Virus record (IMG/VR): IMGVR_UViG_3300008113_000020
Coordinates: 1-64,000 of that record
DNA length: 64,000 nucleotides
Direction: 5' to 3' (one strand)
Source: a virus
A model generated the notes under the pieces. It was not told where the DNA came from and ran no database searches. It saw nothing but the letters and a program-made list of their open reading frames with translations. Position numbers and translations under genes: made by a program. Shown piece after piece: positions 1 to 8,155 of this stretch. Position 1 is the stretch's first letter. Each line of letters begins with the position of its first letter.

Positions 1-181
1 TGTGAGTATCATCCGAAGAGTTACCAAATCTGGTTGAACCAGATTCATAAATTATTGAAGATGTTGTAATTGATGTGTGAAGCTCATCAACTGTTAATGT
101 ACCTCTAACTCTTAAATCCTGCTCGAAATCGGCAGAACCGGACACAATAAGTCCATTTTTAACTTTAAATTCGTTTGCCAT
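1..181 (-). CDS. Tail fibre-type protein, N-terminal fragment
   Basis: The ATG is at 179-181 and the frame stays open to the window edge, so only about 60 N-terminal residues are visible (MANEFKVKNGLIVSGSADFE and onward). The pattern of short beta strands with Val-Ser-Gly-Ser and Val-Arg-Gly-Thr-Leu-Thr-Val-Asp repeats matches the N-terminus of trimeric, intramolecular-chaperone-type tail fibres and resembles the fibre genes immediately upstream. It lies 51 nt downstream of the 1276-aa fibre gene. The gap carries an ATAAATAC (GTATTTAT on the coding strand) motif that recurs before other virion genes. The full length and receptor-binding end lie outside the window. Confidence 0.75.
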   Translation of the reverse strand, partial: MANEFKVKNGLIVSGSADFEQDLRVRGTLTVDELHTSITTSSIIYESGSTRFGNSSDDTH

Positions 182-217
182 ATTATATTAGTTTCACTGT
201 CCACTAATGTGTTACTA

Positions 218-225
218 ATAAATAC
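218..225 (-). promoter_or_regulatory. Candidate late promoter element GTATTTAT
   Basis: The coding-strand octamer GTATTTAT lies about 37 nt upstream of the ATG at 181, in the gap between two fibre genes. The identical octamer precedes four other genes in the window. Its role as a promoter is inferred from recurrence and position only. Confidence 0.35.
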
Positions 226-232
226 TCAGAAT

Positions 233-3200
233 TTAACAAGCATATGAGTTAATTACATAACCAGAGGAATCAATTTGTAAGGTGGTACCATAGTCGCCGG
301 TAGAATTACCATAATACTTGTTGGCACCGTTAAATGGTGTTGTCATTCCGTTATTAGTAAAGAATCTGGTGACCGTTAACCAATCGGAAGAATTACCATA
401 AACCGAAACATCAGAACCAAATAAACCACTACAATAATCTGGTGCAGTACTACCTGAACTAATTAAAAAATTAGTTGAAGTGGTTGAGGTTACTGTTGGT
501 GTGGGCGTTGCTGTTGGTGTAGGTGTTGGGTATGTACTTACACAAGAAATAAAGTCTCCTCCTGATGTTCCAACATTTATATAAACATATTGATTTGGTG
601 TTGCGTCAAATACTTGGGTGTATGGGTTGTCAAATCCACAATAACCGCTATATGCACCATTATTACCAGCACCAAATTCTACAGGTGTTAATGCAGGATC
701 ATTACTTCTTGTTAATGCAAAAGAAAGCGTAGCGCCAGAAGCGATATTTACACTACCTCCACCCGTATAATATGTTAGTGCACTAGTGTTGGTTGATAAT
801 AAAGACCACGCACCATTATTGTATCGAATCCATACATTATATCTATTGTTAGGATCTGTTGTTGTTGATTGTGCTTTTTGATAAATTCCCCAAGTTCCAG
901 TTGATGAAGTTGGTGTGGCTGTAGGTGTTGGTGTAGGTGTTGGTGTAGGTGTTGCATTAGGTGTTGCTGTTGGTGTTGGTGTAGCTGTAGGGGTTGGTGT
1001 TGATTGAGGTAATATTTGATCTCCAAGAGCTCTATATAATACTTCTACTGTCCATGTTCCTGAAGCAATTGTTGCATTTAATTTACCAGTTCCAGATACA
1101 TTGAATCCTACTGCTGTTGTATTTCCTAAATCAATTGTAGTTGTTTCATTATATGAAGAATTTGTACCATCCCAAACACTCATTATCGCCCCACCTCTCA
1201 TATTACTTCCACTTTTGATAACATAATCAAAAAATGCACCGTCAAAAGTACTTAAATCAAATATTTCTGTGTTACTTGAAATTGTAGTTCCAGTTGAACA
1301 TATTTTAGCATTATTAATTGTTAAACAACCAGCGATTGTTTGTGCACCAGTTAATGTGTTTGACCCTGTGGTTGCAAACCCATAGTTTGTGATTTGGGTG
1401 CTACTACTAACAATACCACTACCAGTAAGATTAATATTAGTAATATCAATTGAACCTGAAATAATGTGCCCACCCTTAGCTACGTTCAAATGACCCGCAA
1501 CAGGTGTTGAAAAATAAACTTCAATTGTATCAGAATCTATAGATCTAATTTCTTGTGGGAAGATTATCTTTCTATTGTTGTTATAAACAGTAACAATAGG
1601 ATAATCCGTACCCATATTATGGGATACCGACCAAGTGGTTGCTGCACTAAATTGTTGTGTCATTCCACCAGGACCAGTACCTAAAGAAGCTATTGCTCTA
1701 CCGCTTTGTGCAGATGGAAAAGTTATCGTTGCGCTATCGGAATTTACAGCAGTTATTTGTGATGGAATAATTACATTATCATTCGTATCAAAAATTTGAA
1801 AAATAGGATATTTTTGACCTAAGTTGTGGTTAAATGTCCAAGTTGTACTAGGGGTTGTTTGATTTAACTCTGCATATGCTCCATCACCAGCACCGCCTCC
1901 ACTACCACCAGCACCAGCATTTAAAGCAAATGCAGCTGTTAATGCATATGATGCACTCAATACCGTCATTGAAGACGTTTGACTTGAGTATACAACACTT
2001 GATGTAAAATTATCTAATGCTGTAATATGTTCGTTTACTGACCCGCTAAATAAACCAAATGAGGTTGTGAAAGAATTGAATGCTCCAGTTAATGAATTTA
2101 AAGATCCAGTAATGTTTTCAATTCTTGTATTTAAAGATGACGAAAGATTGGTAGTACTGAATTTTAATTCTTTTGTGTATCCATTTGTGTTCGTATCTGT
2201 ATTTGATACTGTGATATCAACACCCCCATCACCAATAACTTCAAAAGCATCTGATCCGGTTGCTCTAAGCATACCAGAACCAGAAACAAATATATCCCTA
2301 AAGTGAGAACCAATTGAAATGAATGCGGTGCCTGGTGCAGATTCACTAACGTTTAAACCGGTACCGTCGTCAAATTGTAACTTTGTGAACGCTTTATCAT
2401 ATGTGTTACCATCAACATCAGATCCGGTAATAACAAATGGGACACTTGTTAAACCAGAAGCATTACCAATAAATGAACCCGAAATCACTGATGCAGATAT
2501 TGCACCAACTAAACTAATTGAACCTGTATTAACGGTATTTGTAACTACTAATTCTTGTACTGAGGGTCCACCGGAGCCAGAAACGGCCATAAAGACTTTA
2601 CCGTCTGTGGTATTAAGCGCTAATTCTCCAAGTTGTAAGTTAGTGTTCGTTGGTTTTTGACCAGATACACTACTTCTACGTAGTTTTACTATTTGTGCCA
2701 TATATATGGGTCCCTCAAAATTGTTGTGGTATAATACGTCTGTTGTTTCTGTTGTTGAAACAAAACCAACAATATTAGCAGAGTTTCTGAACATGATAGC
2801 AGATGTTTTAGTTCCGTTATCGGTTCCACCTGAATATGATAATGTGAAATTACCACTAATCAATGCATCACCTGTTCCAGAGTCGATTGTAAATTTATTT
2901 GTATTGAATGCTAATGTTGTACCAAGATAAGTCAACAAGCTATCTGAAATATGATCATCACCTGTTGCAATTGGAATGTGACCAACTGTTAATCCTGTCT
3001 CATCACCCAATGATCCACTGTTTTTAGGTCCCGCAATAAATCTTGCAGAAGCATATGCTGAACCAGAAGGGTTCGAATATAACCACACATTATTCACAGC
3101 ATCCCATAAAAGTGATCCAGTTGCACCGGCATTTGAACCAGAATCGTGTACTGTTATACCACCAAATCTTTCAAATGGTGCATATGTGTTTAAGTTAATA

Positions 3201-4063
3201 ATATTTGTTCCCAAATCAACTTGTGAAGAAGAGATGTTAACATAGCTAGATGTTCCTAATAATTCTAAGTTACCTGAAACATATAAATTCCCATGAACAA
3301 CTGCATTATCTGTAACATCAAGAGAACCTGAAATTCCTAAACTACCTGTAATTCCTAAATCAACATTTTCAAGTCTCAAGCTTCCGGTGTTATCTAATAA
3401 CACTTTGTGAGTCAAGCCAGATGAAATATCATATGTTGAAAAATTAACGCTACCACTATTAACATTAAGATAGTTAACACCCGATTCACTATTGTCTGTT
3501 TTTAGTTGTATACTTAAACTTGATGTACTTTCTAATACTATGTCTCCAGCGGTTGTAATATCTAAGTTACCCGCGCCATAATCGGAAATATGATTAACAA
3601 ACAATGTATCACCACCAACTAAACTAACATTATTGTCAAAAGATGTTACACCAGAAACACTTAAAGAATCTTTTAGTGTTGCTGAACCGGTAACGTCTAA
3701 TGTTGAGTTAATTGTAGTAGCCCCTTTTAATTCTGTAGATGAGTTTACTGTTAAAGTACTTTCTAATGTTGTTGTTCCTGATACTGATAAGCTGTCTTTT
3801 AGTGTTGCTGAACCTGTTACAGTTAATGTAGAATTCATTCCTACCGCACCTCTTAGTTCTGATGAACCAGTGACTAACAATGTACCATCTATAACTGTTG
3901 TACCAGTCATAGAAACACCGCTAGTATTAGCTAAGAACTTTCTGTGCCATGTTGTACCATCAAATTCAGCAATATTGAATCCGCCCGTACCACTGTTTCT
4001 CGAATCAAAAACAAACTCAGCACCACCTCTTTGAGATGGGGTTGCATAATTGTTACCAAACAT
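233..4063 (-). CDS. Large tail fibre / adhesin with Thr-Pro linkers
   Basis: This 1276-aa virion protein is a probable tail fibre. Residues 1-140 contain imperfect beta repeats (TVTGSATLKDSLSVSG twice). Near residues 725-860 two copies of a roughly 60-aa domain with the motif W-x-HN-(L/M)-G-x-x-YPI are in tandem. Two Pro-Thr-rich linkers follow near residues 1015-1055 and 1175-1195. The last ~70 residues form a Cys-bounded domain with a GMTTPFNG motif that also ends the 410-aa fibre at 30022. Residue 455 is a methionine starting MAQIVKLRRSS, which closely resembles the start of the next fibre gene (MAQIIKHRRGS), so the ORF may be a fusion of two fibre genes. The ATG at 4063 is 14 nt after the upstream stop. 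Exact receptor and position in the particle are unknown. Confidence 0.8.
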   Translation of the reverse strand: MFGNNYATPSQRGGAEFVFDSRNSGTGGFNIAEFDGTTWHRKFLANTSGVSMTGTTVIDGTLLVTGSSELRGAVGMNSTLTVTGSATLKDSLSVSGTTTLESTLTVNSSTELKGATTINSTLDVTGSATLKDSLSVSGVTSFDNNVSLVGGDTLFVNHISDYGAGNLDITTAGDIVLESTSSLSIQLKTDNSESGVNYLNVNSGSVNFSTYDISSGLTHKVLLDNTGSLRLENVDLGITGSLGISGSLDVTDNAVVHGNLYVSGNLELLGTSSYVNISSSQVDLGTNIINLNTYAPFERFGGITVHDSGSNAGATGSLLWDAVNNVWLYSNPSGSAYASARFIAGPKNSGSLGDETGLTVGHIPIATGDDHISDSLLTYLGTTLAFNTNKFTIDSGTGDALISGNFTLSYSGGTDNGTKTSAIMFRNSANIVGFVSTTETTDVLYHNNFEGPIYMAQIVKLRRSSVSGQKPTNTNLQLGELALNTTDGKVFMAVSGSGGPSVQELVVTNTVNTGSISLVGAISASVISGSFIGNASGLTSVPFVITGSDVDGNTYDKAFTKLQFDDGTGLNVSESAPGTAFISIGSHFRDIFVSGSGMLRATGSDAFEVIGDGGVDITVSNTDTNTNGYTKELKFSTTNLSSSLNTRIENITGSLNSLTGAFNSFTTSFGLFSGSVNEHITALDNFTSSVVYSSQTSSMTVLSASYALTAAFALNAGAGGSGGGAGDGAYAELNQTTPSTTWTFNHNLGQKYPIFQIFDTNDNVIIPSQITAVNSDSATITFPSAQSGRAIASLGTGPGGMTQQFSAATTWSVSHNMGTDYPIVTVYNNNRKIIFPQEIRSIDSDTIEVYFSTPVAGHLNVAKGGHIISGSIDITNINLTGSGIVSSSTQITNYGFATTGSNTLTGAQTIAGCLTINNAKICSTGTTISSNTEIFDLSTFDGAFFDYVIKSGSNMRGGAIMSVWDGTNSSYNETTTIDLGNTTAVGFNVSGTGKLNATIASGTWTVEVLYRALGDQILPQSTPTPTATPTPTATPNATPTPTPTPTPTATPTSSTGTWGIYQKAQSTTTDPNNRYNVWIRYNNGAWSLLSTNTSALTYYTGGGSVNIASGATLSFALTRSNDPALTPVEFGAGNNGAYSGYCGFDNPYTQVFDATPNQYVYINVGTSGGDFISCVSTYPTPTPTATPTPTVTSTTSTNFLISSGSTAPDYCSGLFGSDVSVYGNSSDWLTVTRFFTNNGMTTPFNGANKYYGNSTGDYGTTLQIDSSGYVINSYAC
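2699..2722 (-). promoter_or_regulatory. Possible internal translation start in the 1276-aa fibre gene
   Basis: An in-frame ATG at 2699-2701 begins MAQIVKLRRSS. It is preceded on the coding strand by GAGGGACCCATATAT, where GAGG is a Shine-Dalgarno-like match about 11 nt upstream. Such matches are uncommon in this window. A separate C-terminal product of about 822 aa could start here. This is inferred from the homology of the internal N-terminus and from the leader. Confidence 0.35.
3660..3835 (-). repeat. Imperfect direct repeat in fibre gene
   Basis: Two near-identical stretches about 126 nt apart encode the same VTGSATLKDSLSVSG unit in the N-terminal part of the 1276-aa fibre. They represent duplicated beta-strand turns of a fibre shaft. 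Confidence 0.6.
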
Positions 4064-4077
4064 TTGGTAATATGAAC

Positions 4078-5298
4078 CTAAAATGTTTGAGCCATCATAG
4101 AAACCGTATATTGTGTTGTCGGTGGTGCGGTATTATAAATTCTAAAATCTCTAGAATCATTAAGATCTGGTTTCAAATATAGTGAACCGGTACCTTGAAT
4201 ATTAGTTACTTCAAGTGCACCAGATAAATTTAAATTGCCGTTATCAAAAGTTAAACCACTGTAGTCCGTTAATAAACCGTTTGTGCCAGCAACAACTAAT
4301 CTTTTTTCTGTTAATTGATCATTATATATCGATCCAGATATTACTACTTGATCGCCAGCGCCTTGTCCTAAATAAGATGAACCGCTTACAACTAAGTCTT
4401 CAAATACTGTGATACCATCAAGTGATATTGATTGTGCTTCTAATATATTAACATAAGCAGTTCCACTAACATGTAGGTTTCTCCAGTTTTTACTTGAAGA
4501 ACCTAAGTCGAATGAATTGTGTACAATTGGTAATATTGATGAACTAACCTCACCACCAAATTGAATAATATCTGTTGTTTGGTTACCGATTGTGATGTTA
4601 CCACCTAAAGTGATGTCACCAGTTACTTCAATAGAACCTGTTTGATATGTGTTACCTGTTATATGTAAATCGTTACCTAAGAAAGTTTGACCGCTAACAG
4701 TTAGGGTTCCACCAGTTAAATTAGTAACCGTACCGTATGTACTTGTAAAAGTTGATCCAGTTAAGTTTGTAAAATTACCATTACTTCCGGTTAAAGAAGT
4801 GATGTTTGAATTCGTACTTACGAATGTTGTACCAGTTAGATTTGTAAAATTACCATTACTTCCGGTTAAAGAAGTGATGTTAGCATTGGTACTACTTAAG
4901 GTTGTACCAGTAACATTAGTAATATTTGCATTACTACCGGTAAGTGAAGTAATTGTAACATTACTAATAGTGTTACCTTCAATGTTACCAGTAAAATCTA
5001 ATCTACTGTTACCATCTTTACTAAGAATATAAAGAGATTTATTTCCCGAAGCATAAAATGGTGTACCATCGATTACTGAACCATGTGATCCAACTGTGAT
5101 TGTTGGGGCTGCAGCACCTTGATAAATCTTGGAAATCGGTCTATAAGCACCTGCAATACCTTCAGTTTCACCAACAAAAAGAAACGGACCGTTAAGGTCT
5201 CCGATTGATCCTGTGGCTACAACAAGTTCAGAAATTCTGGCTGTAACATCTTTTAATTGGGTTATACTACCTCTCCTGTGTTTAATTATTTGTGCCAT
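4078..5298 (-). CDS. Tail fibre protein with 25-aa shaft repeats
   Basis: This 406-aa protein starts MAQIIKHRRGSITQLKD, a type of N-terminus often seen in fibre and appendage proteins of large T4-like phages and shared with an internal segment of the neighbouring 1276-aa protein. Residues ~115-195 carry tandem repeats of about 25 aa built on ITSLTGSNxNxTNLTG, visible at DNA level as a 75-nt period. The remainder alternates Gly/Ser/Thr-rich strands typical of triple beta-helix shafts, with an LGSSSKNWRNLHVSGTAYV motif in the middle that resembles the signature found before fibre tips. A candidate promoter octamer lies 27 nt upstream of the ATG. It is probably a structural fibre; the ligand is unknown. 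Confidence 0.8.
   Translation of the reverse strand: MAQIIKHRRGSITQLKDVTARISELVVATGSIGDLNGPFLFVGETEGIAGAYRPISKIYQGAAAPTITVGSHGSVIDGTPFYASGNKSLYILSKDGNSRLDFTGNIEGNTISNVTITSLTGSNANITNVTGTTLSSTNANITSLTGSNGNFTNLTGTTFVSTNSNITSLTGSNGNFTNLTGSTFTSTYGTVTNLTGGTLTVSGQTFLGNDLHITGNTYQTGSIEVTGDITLGGNITIGNQTTDIIQFGGEVSSSILPIVHNSFDLGSSSKNWRNLHVSGTAYVNILEAQSISLDGITVFEDLVVSGSSYLGQGAGDQVVISGSIYNDQLTEKRLVVAGTNGLLTDYSGLTFDNGNLNLSGALEVTNIQGTGSLYLKPDLNDSRDFRIYNTAPPTTQYTVSMMAQTF
4766..4881 (-). repeat. 75-nt tandem repeat in fibre gene
   Basis: A 41-nt stretch is identical at 4766-4806 and 4841-4881, and more diverged copies flank it. The period of 75 nt equals 25 residues of the fibre shaft. It suggests recent duplication or slippage that changes fibre length. 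Confidence 0.7.
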
Positions 5299-5324
5299 CT
5301 TTCTTTTTTAATAGTTTTATTTAT

Positions 5325-5332
5325 ATAAATAC
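5325..5332 (-). promoter_or_regulatory. Candidate late promoter element GTATTTAT
   Basis: Coding-strand GTATTTATATAAATA lies about 27 nt upstream of the 406-aa fibre gene and also contains a perfect T4-type late promoter box TATAAATA. The gap is 45 nt and AT-rich. Promoter function is inferred. Confidence 0.4.
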
Positions 5333-5343
5333 TTTATTTTTAA

Positions 5344-6081
5344 TTAGAAAAAACCGTCGCCACAGTCAATAACCGAATTTTTGTTACGGTCACTTAACGA
5401 ACCTAGATTTTCTATAGTTAATGACGCAGATACTATGTGACTATTAACAATATTCTTAACAATTGCCATAGCACCTGATACCGTCAAAGTATCTTTATTA
5501 TGATCTGTCTGTACCAATGTTGTCCCCCCTTCTACTTTAAGATCACCAAGAATTCTAACAGACCCACTCATTAATATTGTTGTACCATCGTCAGAAACCC
5601 TGGAATCAATTAAAGTTCCATCCTGACCGGTCTTAAGTAGATAATTTGCGGTTCCAGTACCACCTAATAAAATAGGTTGCTCACTTCCTAAAGGCCCAGC
5701 TATCCATCTATCATTAAGTGAGTCCCATAAAAATGAGCCAGAAATTGTATTTGGGGCGGTGGGGTCTTTTATTAACAAACCGCCAAAAGAAGCTGCAGTA
5801 CCATTTAATTCAACAATATTGTCACCGATCGTAACAACATTTGATTCTACTGCGGTTGTTGTACCCTTAACGGTTAAATTACCACTAACTACAAGGTTAC
5901 CTGGAATATCCAAGTCGCCACCAACAACTAATGATCCCGAAGCATATAAATTTTTAGCATATACGGCTTCCAAATAATTTGAGCCGGTTCCACCCAATAC
6001 TACCAATGAAGCCGATCCACTCGAATTTAATGGAACGTTCTGGGTGTCAATCTGTAACCAATTTATCTGTTGTAGAGGCAT
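5344..6081 (-). CDS. Tail fibre-type protein
   Basis: This 245-aa protein starts MPLQQINWLQIDTQNVPLNS and contains a fibre-type segment: LYASGSLVVGGDLDIPGNLVV, then a Val-Ser-Gly-Asn-Leu-Thr-Val-Lys-Gly strand, then VVTIGDNIVELNGT and GGLLIKDPTAPN. The same succession (LYVSGNLELLG, NIINLNTYAPFERFGGITV, then a GSLLWDAVNNVW-like strand) occurs in the 1276-aa fibre, so the two share a domain. The conserved SGSFLWDSLNDRW segment supports this. It sits upstream of the 406-aa fibre in the same direction, after its own octamer motif at 6102-6109. It is likely a short fibre or fibre-attachment protein; no receptor domain can be assigned. Confidence 0.75.
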   Translation of the reverse strand: MPLQQINWLQIDTQNVPLNSSGSASLVVLGGTGSNYLEAVYAKNLYASGSLVVGGDLDIPGNLVVSGNLTVKGTTTAVESNVVTIGDNIVELNGTAASFGGLLIKDPTAPNTISGSFLWDSLNDRWIAGPLGSEQPILLGGTGTANYLLKTGQDGTLIDSRVSDDGTTILMSGSVRILGDLKVEGGTTLVQTDHNKDTLTVSGAMAIVKNIVNSHIVSASLTIENLGSLSDRNKNSVIDCGDGFF

Positions 6082-6101
6082 GTAAAAGTAAAGTCTTTTA
6101 C

Positions 6102-6109
6102 ATAAATAC
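6102..6109 (-). promoter_or_regulatory. Candidate late promoter element GTATTTAT
   Basis: The coding-strand octamer GTATTTAT is 21 nt upstream of the ATG at 6081. It lies directly after the terminator of the Grx/Trx operon, where a new transcript for the fibre genes would have to start. Confidence 0.45.
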
Positions 6110-6133
6110 TTTTATTATGGTTCTTCGCATAAA

Positions 6134-6160
6134 AAAGGGGATTTTTTTTGAATCCCCTTT
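6134..6160 (-). terminator. Rho-independent terminator after the Grx operon
   Basis: A 10-bp stem (AAAGGGGATT / AATCCCCTTT) with a 7-nt loop is followed on the minus strand by a T run. It lies 10 nt beyond the glutaredoxin stop and separates the NusG-AAA-Trx-Grx operon from the fibre genes. Confidence 0.85.
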
Positions 6161-6169
6161 GAACTTTTT

Positions 6170-6442
6170 TTACAGATATTTTTTTATTTTTTCTATTGCC
6201 TCTTCTTTTGTTTGAAAATCACGGCCAGCTACGAATATTGGGCCGGATAAGGTTTCTGGGTCTTGTAAATAAACAGTGGGTAAAGCATCCACCTTTGTTA
6301 ACTTAACAACCTCATCATAAATTTTTCTACTTTTACTTACTTCAAACTCTTCATATGATATGCCTTGTTTGATTAATTCGTCTTTGAGAAATTTACAATG
6401 TGAACAACCGTTAAGTGTAAAAATATTTACAGAATATGCCAT
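6170..6442 (-). CDS. Glutaredoxin-like protein
   Basis: This 90-aa thioredoxin-fold protein carries a dithiol active site CSHC (Cys13, Cys16) after the first beta strand (YSVNIFTLNG) and the cis-proline segment ALPTVYL near residue 58, which is the glutaredoxin/NrdH layout and length. It probably reduces disulfides, most likely the C-terminal CxxC of the phage NrdA. Phage-encoded glutaredoxins such as T4 NrdC serve this role. It starts one base after the thioredoxin stop and is the last gene before a strong terminator. The electron donor, glutathione or thioredoxin reductase, cannot be told from sequence. Confidence 0.85.
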   Translation of the reverse strand: MAYSVNIFTLNGCSHCKFLKDELIKQGISYEEFEVSKSRKIYDEVVKLTKVDALPTVYLQDPETLSGPIFVAGRDFQTKEEAIEKIKKYL

Positions 6443-6443
6443 T

Positions 6444-6749
6444 TTACAAATTATTTAAAATTTCTTTATAGAAACTATCCGAATTCGCTCCGGTAGATCT
6501 ATCGATTAATTCAGCCCCTTTATATATCATCACGGTAGGTACCGATCTAATACCAACTTTTACTGCGTGATCCATATTTTCATCCACATCAACCGAAACA
6601 AACTTTGCATTTGGATATTCTGACTGTAAATCACTAAGTCTTGGCATTAATGATTTACACGGACCACACCATTTAGCAAAATAATCAACCAATACAACTT
6701 GGTCTCCTGTTAATAATTGTTCTACTACTTCTCCTGTAACGTTTTCCAT
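6444..6749 (-). CDS. Thioredoxin
   Basis: This 101-aa protein has the canonical thioredoxin active site KWCGPCK (Cys28, Cys31), the preceding VVLVDYFA strand, the buried region VSVDVDENMD, and the cis-Pro segment RSVPTVMIYKGAE. Length and motif order match bacterial TrxA. It probably supplies electrons to ribonucleotide reductase; as in T7, a thioredoxin could also act as a polymerase processivity factor, but nothing here shows that. It is packed between the AAA ATPase and glutaredoxin genes with gaps of 1-3 nt, so it is almost certainly co-transcribed with them. Confidence 0.92.
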   Translation of the reverse strand: MENVTGEVVEQLLTGDQVVLVDYFAKWCGPCKSLMPRLSDLQSEYPNAKFVSVDVDENMDHAVKVGIRSVPTVMIYKGAELIDRSTGANSDSFYKEILNNL

Positions 6750-6752
6750 AAT

Positions 6753-7823
6753 TTAAAATCCTATTTTACTTGTTTTTTTATCTGATGATTTATGAACCTC
6801 CACATCTACATTATATATATCTGCTAGTACCATTCCTTCTGATGAAACGTAATCTTTTTTCAGATGTTTTAATAATTTATTGGTTTCCTCTAGTGTTAGC
6901 TTTTCGAACTTATGCTCAACGATAAGTCTCCCCTTTCTTAATAAAGCTTGGTCAATCCTTTCTCGTTTCATATTAAATGTGGCGATCACTTGAATGTTTA
7001 AGCAATCACCTAAAATACCATCTGTTAAGTTTAATAAATTAGATACCCCGGCTGCAGAGCCATTACCTTCTCTATCAGAAATAACCCTCTCAGCATCTTC
7101 GATAATCAAGATTGTATTTCTATGATCCATTAAAAATGGGATAATATTTGGTTCAGATAACATCTCAGCCATGGATGGTGGGATAAATAAAATATCCTTT
7201 TCTTTAATAAGTTTTGTTAGATACTTTATATAAGATGTTTTTCCGGTACCTGGTTCACCATGTAGTAAAATAATACCTTTATCATTTGGTTTATTTAATC
7301 TTTTAACCATGATATCATGAACGTTCTTGAATTCTTTACCATAATTTAAAACTAAATCAATATCCGGAATTGCTAAATCATATTCCTCTGTATCTAAGTG
7401 TCCCATATCACTTTTTATCAAATTGATATTGGCTTTCTTTTTGTTTTTTGCAAATTTATTAATCTCATTGAAATTCATTTGTTCGTCCAGTTGTCCCTCT
7501 CTTATATCATAAAAGAATGTTAGGGTTAACAAGGGATTTTTTTCTGTTGTTTTACCATGTGAAAACATGATAAATAACTTTTTTTCATAATTTACGAACA
7601 AGCGTTCAGATGAATTCATTTCTCTGCTTGATAATTCTATTCTTGATAGTTCGATAAAATTATGATCCTTAAAATAAGGTATAATTTCGTGAGAATAGGT
7701 TTGTCTATACGAATGTTTGGATGGGATAGTATTAAAGTGAATCAAATATAATTGTTCAACTGGCGCTTCATTCCCATAAGATGTTTCGTATAAATTATAA
7801 TGTTGGGGATATTGTACGTTCAT
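6753..7823 (-). CDS. AAA+ ATPase (BCS1/proteasome-like ATPase core)
   Basis: This 356-aa protein has an N-terminal region of about 180 residues with no recognised motif, then an AAA+ core. The core has Walker A GEPGTGKT (189-196), Walker B ILIIEDAE (238-245), a sensor-1 ATFNM segment (281-285) and arginine-finger-type LLRKGRL (294-300). The C-terminal helical lid is short. The core resembles BCS1/FtsH/katanin-class ATPases more than clamp loaders or ClpX. A role in remodelling or unfolding a protein is likely, but the substrate is unknown. It is in the NusG-Trx-Grx operon, preceded by GTATATTTAATAC just upstream of the ATG. No protease domain is fused. Confidence 0.85.
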   Translation of the reverse strand: MNVQYPQHYNLYETSYGNEAPVEQLYLIHFNTIPSKHSYRQTYSHEIIPYFKDHNFIELSRIELSSREMNSSERLFVNYEKKLFIMFSHGKTTEKNPLLTLTFFYDIREGQLDEQMNFNEINKFAKNKKKANINLIKSDMGHLDTEEYDLAIPDIDLVLNYGKEFKNVHDIMVKRLNKPNDKGIILLHGEPGTGKTSYIKYLTKLIKEKDILFIPPSMAEMLSEPNIIPFLMDHRNTILIIEDAERVISDREGNGSAAGVSNLLNLTDGILGDCLNIQVIATFNMKRERIDQALLRKGRLIVEHKFEKLTLEETNKLLKHLKKDYVSSEGMVLADIYNVDVEVHKSSDKKTSKIGF

Positions 7824-7861
7824 GTATTAAATATACACGAAAAAAATGACAAATCAAAACA

Positions 7862-8155
7862 TTAATTCATTGAAATTGGTGGGTAATTTTCGAAAAACAT
7901 AAATAACCCATCTGCACTATAGAATACTTTTTGTTTACTGATTGTAACAGCTAAAATTGTTTTTCTCAATAACTCAAATTGTTCTTGTGTTAATTCCGGT
8001 TGCCCATTTTTCTCAAAATTTTTTTCTGAAATTAGAGCTAAGTGTTTGTAAAATTCTTCTGCATCTGAATTACCAATGAAATAAGTTTTGGCTTCTTCAT
8101 TTGTGGTTAAATAATTTTTAACCTTTTGTAGATAAACAAGAACCTCGGTATCCAT
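7862..8155 (-). CDS. Conserved-looking hypothetical protein, 97 aa
   Basis: This small acidic, probably alpha-helical protein (MDTEVLVYLQKVKNYLTTNE at the start) has a C-terminus ending in Phe-Glu-Asn-Tyr-Pro-Pro. No domain was recognised. The ATG overlaps the stop of the upstream NusG-like gene (TAATG), so translation is probably coupled and the pair may act together. A gap of 38 nt separates it from the AAA ATPase. Confidence 0.7.
   Translation of the reverse strand: MDTEVLVYLQKVKNYLTTNEEAKTYFIGNSDAEEFYKHLALISEKNFEKNGQPELTQEQFELLRKTILAVTISKQKVFYSADGLFMFFENYPPISMN

Noticed and set aside
6753-7823. ClpX or clamp-loader (gp44) assignment for the AAA+ protein
   Set aside because: There is no zinc-binding N-domain or IGF-type loop of ClpX and no SRC motif of clamp loaders; the core is closer to BCS1/katanin-type AAA.
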